A stretch of 12,503 bases of DNA, from the NCBI GenBank assembly GCA_017560305.1, contig JAFYOF010000137.1, forward strand, positions 1 to 12,503, in the 5' to 3' direction. A program made the position numbers and the translations under genes. Source of the DNA: Alistipes sp. (lineage in GTDB: Bacteria > Bacteroidota > Bacteroidia > Bacteroidales > Rikenellaceae). This document shows, piece after piece, positions 8,353 to 12,503 of the stretch; the first letter of the stretch is position 1; the number at the start of each line of letters is the position of its first letter. The notes below the pieces were generated by a model that was given only the letters and a program-made list of their open reading frames with translations, was not told the DNA's origin and made no database searches.

Positions 8353-9624
8353 ATGCCATCGTCTGAATTGATTAACTCTCTGATACTCATCTGTATAATG
8401 CTGCTTTTGTCGGCATTCTTTTCGGGTATGGAGATTGCATTTTTGAGCCGAAACCGTTTGCGTGAGGAGATTGACCGTAAGCAAAACGGTCTTTTTGACT
8501 TTTTTGCGCACATCTTCGAGAAGCACCCTGGGCAATATATCACAACCATTCTGGTGGGTAACAACATCTGTCTTGTTATCTACTCGCTCTATATGTCGCT
8601 GATGCTGCACCTTGTGTGCAGAATGGTGGGCTGGGAGAGCATTGCAACATCGGGCTCGGTGCTGCTTGAGACTGTCATCTCGACGATTGTCATCCTCTTT
8701 GCGGGCGAGTTCCTGCCAAAGTCGATAGTGAAGAACAATCCGAACTTCTACTACCGCTTCTTTTCGCCGGTGCTCTATGTGTTCTATCTGTTGCTCTATC
8801 CTATTGCTCTGCTGACGACCTTCATCTCGTATGCTATTCTGCGTCTGTTTGGTCGCAAGCCCGAGAAGGCTGAGCTGGACTACACCTTCAACCGCGAGGA
8901 TTTGATAGATCTGGTGGATAGTGACTCTGCACCCCAACAGGATGAGGATGAGGAGATTAAGCTCTTCCAGAACGCTTTGGACTTTGCCGACCTGAGAGTG
9001 AGAGACTGTATGGTCTCAAGAGTGGATGTCGAGGCGGTGGATATCAACACCTCAATCGAGGAGCTGACGAAGCGTTTTGTCGATAGCAAGTTTTCGCGCA
9101 TCTTCGTGTGGCGTGACAGCATTGACTCCATACTGGGTTATGTCAATTCAAAGAGCCTCTTTACAAACCCTACATCCATCGAGCAGGTGATGATGAAGGT
9201 TGAGTATGTCGCTGAGACACAGCCCCTTCAGACTCTGTTGCAGAACTTCATCAAGCAGAAGTCGAGCGTCGCGGTGGTCATCGACGAGTTCGGTGGTACG
9301 GCGGGTATCATCTCAATTGAGGATGTGCTGGAGCAGATTTTCGGCGAGATTGAGGATGAGCACGATGTGCAGGAGCAGGTCGAGAAGCAGGTGGGCGAGG
9401 GCGAGTATGTCCTCTCGTGCCGACTGGAGGTTGACTATCTGAACGAGCGCTATGGCTTTGGTATCGAGGAGAGCGATGAGTATGACACGCTGGCGGGTTA
9501 CATTATATATAATTATGAGGGAATCCCTGCCGCGGGTACTGCTTTTTCCACCGACAAGCTCGATATTAAGGTGCTCCGCACAACCCGCACACGCGTAGAT
9601 TTGGCGCGAGTGAAACTAAGATAA
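8353..9624 (+). CDS. CNNM/CBS/CorC membrane protein (hemolysin family, GldE-like)
   Basis: The 423-residue protein has the three-part architecture of the CorC/TlyC/CNNM group. Residues 1 to about 190 form a DUF21-type membrane domain with four hydrophobic stretches and the motif FFSGMEIAFLS around residues 22-32, whose Ser24 and Glu27 positions are typical of the ion site. A pair of CBS domains follows (about 214-275 and 280-340), with VVIDEFGGTAGIISIEDVLE starting near 308. The last 75 or so residues form a CorC_HlyC domain. Family members have been linked to Mg2+ or Co2+ efflux or homeostasis; the old name hemolysin is misleading. GldE of gliding Bacteroidota has the same architecture, but nothing here shows gliding. 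It follows lptC by 13 bases, so cotranscription is likely. Confidence 0.9.
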   Translation: MPSSELINSLILICIMLLLSAFFSGMEIAFLSRNRLREEIDRKQNGLFDFFAHIFEKHPGQYITTILVGNNICLVIYSLYMSLMLHLVCRMVGWESIATSGSVLLETVISTIVILFAGEFLPKSIVKNNPNFYYRFFSPVLYVFYLLLYPIALLTTFISYAILRLFGRKPEKAELDYTFNREDLIDLVDSDSAPQQDEDEEIKLFQNALDFADLRVRDCMVSRVDVEAVDINTSIEELTKRFVDSKFSRIFVWRDSIDSILGYVNSKSLFTNPTSIEQVMMKVEYVAETQPLQTLLQNFIKQKSSVAVVIDEFGGTAGIISIEDVLEQIFGEIEDEHDVQEQVEKQVGEGEYVLSCRLEVDYLNERYGFGIEESDEYDTLAGYIIYNYEGIPAAGTAFSTDKLDIKVLRTTRTRVDLARVKLR

Positions 9625-9642
9625 CAAAATTATAGTCAATAA

Positions 9643-9716
9643 TATGGCAATTTGGAATTATTTTATTATCTTTGGTGGCTCAAAACAGAACTAATTTAGA
9701 TTTTATTATAGATTTG
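9643..9716 (+). promoter_or_regulatory. AT-rich leader with two Bacteroides-type -7 boxes before the PpiD-like gene
   Basis: The 112-base gap before the PpiD-like gene is AT-rich. TATCTTTG at 9667-9674 and TAGATTTG at 9709-9716 both fit the Bacteroides -7 consensus TAnnTTTG exactly. For the first, TATGG at 9643-9647 lies 19 bases upstream, a partial -33 match at the right spacing. The second has no good -33 partner. A start just after the first box would leave a leader of about 55 bases. No operator or riboswitch is visible. Confidence 0.45.
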
Positions 9717-9736
9717 ATAAGTAAAACAAATAAGTT

Positions 9737-11773
9737 ATGGTAAGTTTACAAACATTAAGAACCAAGTACGGCGTCGTATTGTCGGTAATTATCGTATTGG
9801 CGCTTTTGGCATTTATTATCTCTTTGGGTCCAGAGATGGGTTTCCTCGGTAGCAAGGATCCAAAGGTAGGTGAAATCAATGGTGAGAAAGTAACCTATAT
9901 GGAGTATTTGAACGAGTATGAGTCTGCAAAGGCTAATATGGCTGGCGACGAGTCTTCTGAGGAGGGCGTTGCAGCTATCTCATCAGCAGCTTGGCAGTCA
10001 CTCGTTGCAAAGCACTTCTTGACACCTGGCTTCGATAAGGTAGGTTTGGCAGTTAGCGAGGCAGAGCGTATGGCTATTCTCGCTGGCGAGATTCCTTCAC
10101 AGACTATCTACCAGGCATTCGCTAACCCACAGACTGGCGAGTATGATGTTGCTGCTGTTACATCATTCCTGGCTCAGATGAGCGCTAACCCACAGTACCA
10201 GTCAATGTGGTCATACCTTAACAACGCTGCTACACTCGAGCGCTTGAACACCAAGTACCTCGGCTTGCTCAAGGCTGGTGTTTATGTGAACAAGTTGGAG
10301 GTTGCTCAGGGCGTGACTGCTGCTAACGAGGCTCGCAATGGTCGCTATGTTGCCGTTAACTACAACACAGTAGCTGACTCTTTGGCAACAGTCTCTGACG
10401 CTGAGATCGTAGCATACTACAACGCTAACAAGCACAAGGCAGAGTACAAGAAGCTCCCACACCGCGTTATCTCTTATGTAGTGTTCGATGTGGAGCCAAC
10501 TGACGCTGATATGGCAGAGGTAGAGGCTAAGGCACTCAAGATGGGCGAGGAGTTCGCTGCTGCAGAGGATATCCGCGCATTTGTTCGCAAGAATATGGGT
10601 ACAATCGGTCAGGGCTATGTATCGGCTGCAGACCTTTCGTCTGACGAGGCTGTTGTTTTGGATGGCGCACAGTATGGTCCAGTGTTGAAGGCTAACCAGT
10701 GGGTTATGTCTCGCGCTATCTCTACTGTTATGGGCCCAGATTCAATCGGCTTGAGCCACATCGTATTGGCTCCTACTGCAAAGGCAGAGGCTGATAGCCT
10801 TTACAACGCACTCGTTGCTGGTGCTGATTTCGCTGCCGCTGCTGCAAAGCACTCACAGTATGCACAGACTGCTGAGGTAGGTGGTGACTTGGGTGTTATC
10901 CCATTCAACGCATTCGCAGCTGAGTTGGCTGATGAGTTCGTAGGCAAGAAGAAGGGTGACATCATCAAGGTTGAGAACGCTGGCGGTATCCAGATTTTCA
11001 AGGTTACTCGTATGGACAAGGCTCAGAAGTACGCTTTGGTTGCATCGGTAAATGTTGATGTAGAGGCATCTTCTGCTACTCGTCGCAATGTTCACAATGT
11101 AGCAAGCGTATTCTCAGTAGACGGCAAGGGTTCAATCGACAACTTCAACACAGCTGCTACAGCTGCTGCTGTTACTCCACGCGTAGCTCGCGTTAAGCAG
11201 GGCGACCGCACAGTGTCAGGCTTGCTCGACTCACGCGAGATTGCTCGCTGGGCACACGGCGCTGAGGTTGGTGAGATTTCTGATATCTTCACAGTAGGTA
11301 ACTCTTATGTTATCGCTATGCTCACTGAGGAGGACAACACAACAGTTATCCCAGTTGCTGAGAAGCAGTATGAGATTTCACGCGTGTTGGCTCGTGACAA
11401 GAAGTTCGCTATCTTGAAGGAGCAGCTCGCAGGCGCATCTATCGAGGCTATCGCAGAGGCTTGCGGTGCAGAGGTTGTTGCTTTCGACAATGTTAAGTAC
11501 ACTGACTACGGCGTAGGTACAAACGCTTACGAGCCAGCATTGGTTGGTGCTATCGCAAACACAAAGTCTACTGGCGAGTTGTCAGCTCCAGTTAAGGGTT
11601 CATCAGTTGCAGCGGTGTTCGTTGTTGACGGCATCTCTACAACCGAGGAGCAGAGCGCTGATGCTGAGAAGGTCCGCAAGCAGGCATACCTCGAGAGTAT
11701 GTTCCCACAGCTTTCGATGATGGCATTGCAGAATATGGTTGAGATTGAGGATTTGCGCGGCAAGTACTTCTAA
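9737..11773 (+). CDS. ppiD: PpiD-like membrane-anchored periplasmic foldase with parvulin domain
   Basis: The 678-residue protein has a short cytoplasmic N-terminus (about 10 residues), one transmembrane helix at about 12-30, and a long periplasmic part. Residues about 44-180 resemble the SurA N-terminal chaperone region (VGEINGEKVTYMEYLNEYE and following helices). A parvulin peptidyl-prolyl isomerase domain lies at about 337-430: LSHIVLAPTAKAEADSLYNAL, then the GGDLGVIPFNAF motif, then IIKVENAGGIQIFKVTRM. E. coli PpiD has the same layout and helps proteins leaving the Sec channel fold; there its parvulin domain is inactive, so catalysis here is uncertain. The length is within the usual range for Bacteroidota homologues. 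The start ATG has an A-rich leader. Codon use is strongly biased (GCT/GCA for Ala, CCA for Pro), suggesting high expression. It is followed by a strong terminator 22 bases after the stop. Confidence 0.9.
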   Translation: MVSLQTLRTKYGVVLSVIIVLALLAFIISLGPEMGFLGSKDPKVGEINGEKVTYMEYLNEYESAKANMAGDESSEEGVAAISSAAWQSLVAKHFLTPGFDKVGLAVSEAERMAILAGEIPSQTIYQAFANPQTGEYDVAAVTSFLAQMSANPQYQSMWSYLNNAATLERLNTKYLGLLKAGVYVNKLEVAQGVTAANEARNGRYVAVNYNTVADSLATVSDAEIVAYYNANKHKAEYKKLPHRVISYVVFDVEPTDADMAEVEAKALKMGEEFAAAEDIRAFVRKNMGTIGQGYVSAADLSSDEAVVLDGAQYGPVLKANQWVMSRAISTVMGPDSIGLSHIVLAPTAKAEADSLYNALVAGADFAAAAAKHSQYAQTAEVGGDLGVIPFNAFAAELADEFVGKKKGDIIKVENAGGIQIFKVTRMDKAQKYALVASVNVDVEASSATRRNVHNVASVFSVDGKGSIDNFNTAATAAAVTPRVARVKQGDRTVSGLLDSREIARWAHGAEVGEISDIFTVGNSYVIAMLTEEDNTTVIPVAEKQYEISRVLARDKKFAILKEQLAGASIEAIAEACGAEVVAFDNVKYTDYGVGTNAYEPALVGAIANTKSTGELSAPVKGSSVAAVFVVDGISTTEEQSADAEKVRKQAYLESMFPQLSMMALQNMVEIEDLRGKYF

Positions 11774-11795
11774 CCGAAAACCACATCAGATAAAG

Positions 11796-11827
11796 TATCC
11801 GAGTCCTATGGGCTCGGATATTTTTTT
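11796..11827 (+). terminator. Intrinsic terminator after the PpiD-like gene
   Basis: TATCCGAG at 11796-11803 pairs perfectly with CTCGGATA at 11813-11820. Inside, T·G and CC/GG extend the stem to 11 pairs around a TAT loop, and seven T residues follow at 11821-11827. The three A residues at 11792-11794 can extend the stem into the T-tract. It begins 22 bases after the stop codon and ends the gene cluster on the + strand. Confidence 0.93.
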
Positions 11828-11846
11828 GTACTCGTTATGGAAATAG

Positions 11847-11918
11847 TAAACACCCATTATGGGTGCGTTACAACCATTACACCTCTGTAATGCTGTAATG
11901 AGTGTAATGAGTGTAATG
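11847..11918. repeat. Structured repeat element, copy 1 (hairpin plus TGTAATG array)
   Basis: A 25-base conserved block begins here (11847-11871). Its core CACCCATTATGGGTG at 11851-11865 forms a six-pair hairpin with a TTA loop. CATTACA at 11875-11881 then pairs with TGTAATG at 11886-11892 across a four-base loop. TGTAATG recurs at 11894, 11903 and 11912, giving a period of 8-9 bases. No reading frame runs through it, since the repeat contains TAA and TGA. The same layout recurs at 11956 with paired base changes. Confidence 0.8.
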
Positions 11919-11928
11919 AATTTAACGA

Positions 11929-11936
11929 TATCTTTG
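11929..11936 (+). promoter_or_regulatory. Isolated -7-like box between the two repeat elements
   Basis: TATCTTTG fits the Bacteroides -7 consensus TAnnTTTG exactly and would direct transcription into the second repeat element and the short Cys-rich frame starting at 11952. No -33 TTTG is found 19-21 bases upstream; that position is occupied by the TGTAATG array. A chance match in AT-rich DNA is quite possible. Confidence 0.2.
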
Positions 11937-11955
11937 TCTGCGTCAAGGTAAATGC

Positions 11956-12089
11956 TAAACACCCGTTACGGGTGCGTTACGGGTGCTGCTACATCTGCTA
12001 CAGTTGCTACACCTTGTAGCAAGTGTAGCAAGTGTAGCAAGTGTAGCAAGTGTAGCAAGTGTAGCGGATGTAGCGCATTTGCTTGCTAC
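11956..12089. repeat. Structured repeat element, copy 2 (hairpin plus TGTAGC array)
   Basis: The 25-base block (11956-11980) differs from copy 1 at only two positions, and these form a base pair: the hairpin at 11960-11974 is CACCCGTTACGGGTG. The half GTTACGGGTG is repeated at 11976-11985. GCTACA then occurs at 11988, 11997 and 12006, and TGTAGC at 12015, 12024, 12033, 12042, 12051, 12060 and 12069, all at an exact 9-base period. The three GCTACA units can pair with the first three TGTAGC units around a CCT loop to form a long imperfect hairpin. CTTGCTAC at 12082-12089 is the complement of the array unit GTAGCAAG. Confidence 0.85.
12015..12074. repeat. Perfect 9-base tandem array TGTAGCAAG
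   Basis: Five identical copies of TGTAGCAAG (12015-12059) are followed by TGTAGCGGA and a final TGTAGC. Because the period is a multiple of three, one + frame reads Cys-Ser-Lys over and over. The uniform copies point to recent slippage or amplification, so copy number may vary between strains. Confidence 0.95.
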
Positions 12090-12094
12090 CATTG

Positions 12095-12130
12095 CGTCAT
12101 TGCGAGTGAATATAATGAGCGTGGCAATCT
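12095..12130. repeat. CGTCATTGCGAG-type palindromic interspersed repeat
   Basis: CGTCATTGCGAG at 12095-12106 and CGTGGCAATCT at 12120-12130 flank an AT-rich centre; ATTGC (12099-12103) and GCAAT (12124-12128) are complementary. From memory, sequences of the form CGTCATTGCGAG...GGCAATCT are common palindromic intergenic repeats in several bacterial groups; I could not check this. A shorter relative, CGTCATTCC, begins at 12145. Confidence 0.5.
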
Positions 12131-12192
12131 CATAATAATATAATCGTCATTCCACATTTCCGAATCTTGTAACTTTAGAAACAGAGAATAGA

Positions 12193-12257
12193 ATGCAAGC
12201 AAAAATGATGGGAACGCCGCCATTAAGGAGAGAGCAAAGAATGCTTGCATACTTTGC
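12193..12257. repeat. Two interleaved inverted repeats (pseudoknot-like order)
   Basis: ATGCAAGCA at 12193-12201 is the exact complement of TGCTTGCAT at 12242-12250. GCAAAG at 12234-12239 is the complement of CTTTGC at 12252-12257. The arms are ordered A-B-A'-B', so in RNA they could form a pseudoknot or, as simple hairpins, compete with each other. Whether the DNA is transcribed is not known. Confidence 0.5.
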
Positions 12258-12337
12258 CGAGCCGGGGCGGTGAAAAGACGCGAATGCGGATTAATCTACC
12301 TTTGTTATGTAAGCGGTAGAAAGAGAGGATAGCAAAT

Positions 12338-12382
12338 AAAGAATTAAAAATTCTTTTACCACCTTTTGCCGCCAAAAGGTGG
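12338..12382. repeat. Two adjacent hairpins, one AT-rich and one CCACCTTTTG
   Basis: AAAGAATT (12338-12345) and AATTCTTT (12349-12356) pair around an AAA loop. Two bases later CCACCTTTTG (12359-12368) pairs perfectly with CAAAAGGTGG (12373-12382) around CCGC. Neither is followed by a proper T-tract on either strand, so they are not simple terminators. Confidence 0.7.
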
Positions 12383-12423
12383 AGCCAAAACCGCACGGTG
12401 ATAAATTTTCGGGGTCGTCGCGC

Positions 12424-12488
12424 GTGCGTCGGTAAAATGGATGCGTACGCACTTTTGAGGGTCAAAAGGTCTCCATTTTTTAACCCTC
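12424..12488. repeat. Nested inverted repeats near the window edge
   Basis: GTGCGT (12424-12429) is complementary to ACGCAC (12447-12452), whose left part lies in the perfect 10-base palindrome TGCGTACGCA at 12442-12451. Further on, GAGGGT (12457-12462) is complementary to ACCCTC (12483-12488). Stems of six pairs can occur by chance, but they follow directly on the longer hairpins at 12338-12382. Confidence 0.4.
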
Positions 12489-12503
12489 CGCCCACGCAAC
12501 GCC

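Larger units (their letters stand above)
12144..12503. other. Non-coding tail rich in inverted repeats, no supported gene
   Basis: No convincing gene is seen in these 360 bases. The stretch holds several inverted repeats, listed separately, and a -7-like TACCTTTG at 12297-12304 without a -33 partner. A minus-strand frame starting with GTG at 12495 gives 90 residues and stays open beyond the window edge, but it shows no recognisable domain and runs through the inverted repeats. I know of no RNA family that it matches. Confidence 0.6.

Noticed and set aside
8251..8937. Minus-strand frames of over 200 codons opposite lptC and the CBS-domain gene
   Set aside because: Both overlap genes with clear family motifs and show no motif of their own.
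11847..12074. CRISPR array
   Set aside because: The repeats are tandem with no unique spacers of 25-40 bases, and the 9-base unit is far too short. No cas gene is nearby.
12297..12304. TACCTTTG as a promoter -7 box
   Set aside because: It fits the consensus, but no -33 element sits 19-21 bases upstream and no gene follows in the window.
12359..12382. CCACCTTTTG hairpin as an intrinsic terminator
   Set aside because: The stem is perfect, but neither strand continues into a run of T residues, and no gene ends nearby.
12223..12495. Minus-strand 90-residue frame starting with GTG and open to the window edge
   Set aside because: There is no recognisable domain, it runs through several inverted repeats, and its start is a GTG without a visible ribosome-binding sequence. 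It may be a translated repeat, so I do not call a gene.

Overview
The window looks like a core chromosomal segment of a gut-type Bacteroidota, most likely order Bacteroidales and perhaps an Alistipes-like Rikenellaceae; the genus is an inference from gene order and style, not something the sequence proves. Supporting signs are the gene set and order (Rne/Rng ribonuclease, mfd, type III pantothenate kinase, outer-membrane protein, periplasmic TPR protein, LptC, CBS-domain transporter, PpiD-like foldase), start sites with A-rich leaders and little Shine-Dalgarno sequence, and boxes that fit the Bacteroides -7 consensus TAnnTTTG.

Layout. All eight genes lie on the + strand. Positions 2-871 hold the 3' part of an RNase G/E gene whose start is outside the window. 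Positions 906-4226 encode the complete transcription-repair coupling factor Mfd, which appears to start at TTG. Positions 4236-4964 encode CoaX. From 4948 to 9624 four envelope genes follow with almost no gaps: a beta-barrel-type outer-membrane protein (overlapping coaX by 17 bases), a secreted TPR-like protein, the lipoprotein-like LptC, and a CNNM/CBS/CorC membrane protein. After a 112-base AT-rich gap with promoter-like boxes comes a membrane-anchored SurA/PpiD-type chaperone (9737-11773), closed by a clear intrinsic terminator (11796-11827).

How the genes fit together. rng, mfd and coaX are housekeeping functions (RNA processing, repair, CoA synthesis). The block from 4948 to 11773 is a plausible envelope-biogenesis cluster: LptC works in lipopolysaccharide export, the PpiD-like protein in folding exported proteins, and the outer-membrane and TPR proteins are uncharacterised partners by position. 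The TPR and PpiD-like genes use a visibly different codon set (much GCT/GCA for Ala, CCA for Pro) from rng and mfd, which suggests strong expression.

The last 676 bases (11828-12503) contain no gene I can support. They hold two related structured elements, each a CACCCRTTAYGGGTG hairpin followed by a 9-base-period tandem array (TGTAATG type in one, TGTAGC type in the other). The two copies differ by paired, compensatory changes in both stems. After these come a CGTCATTGCGAG-type palindromic repeat and several further inverted repeats running to the window edge. This paired element is the most unusual thing in the window.
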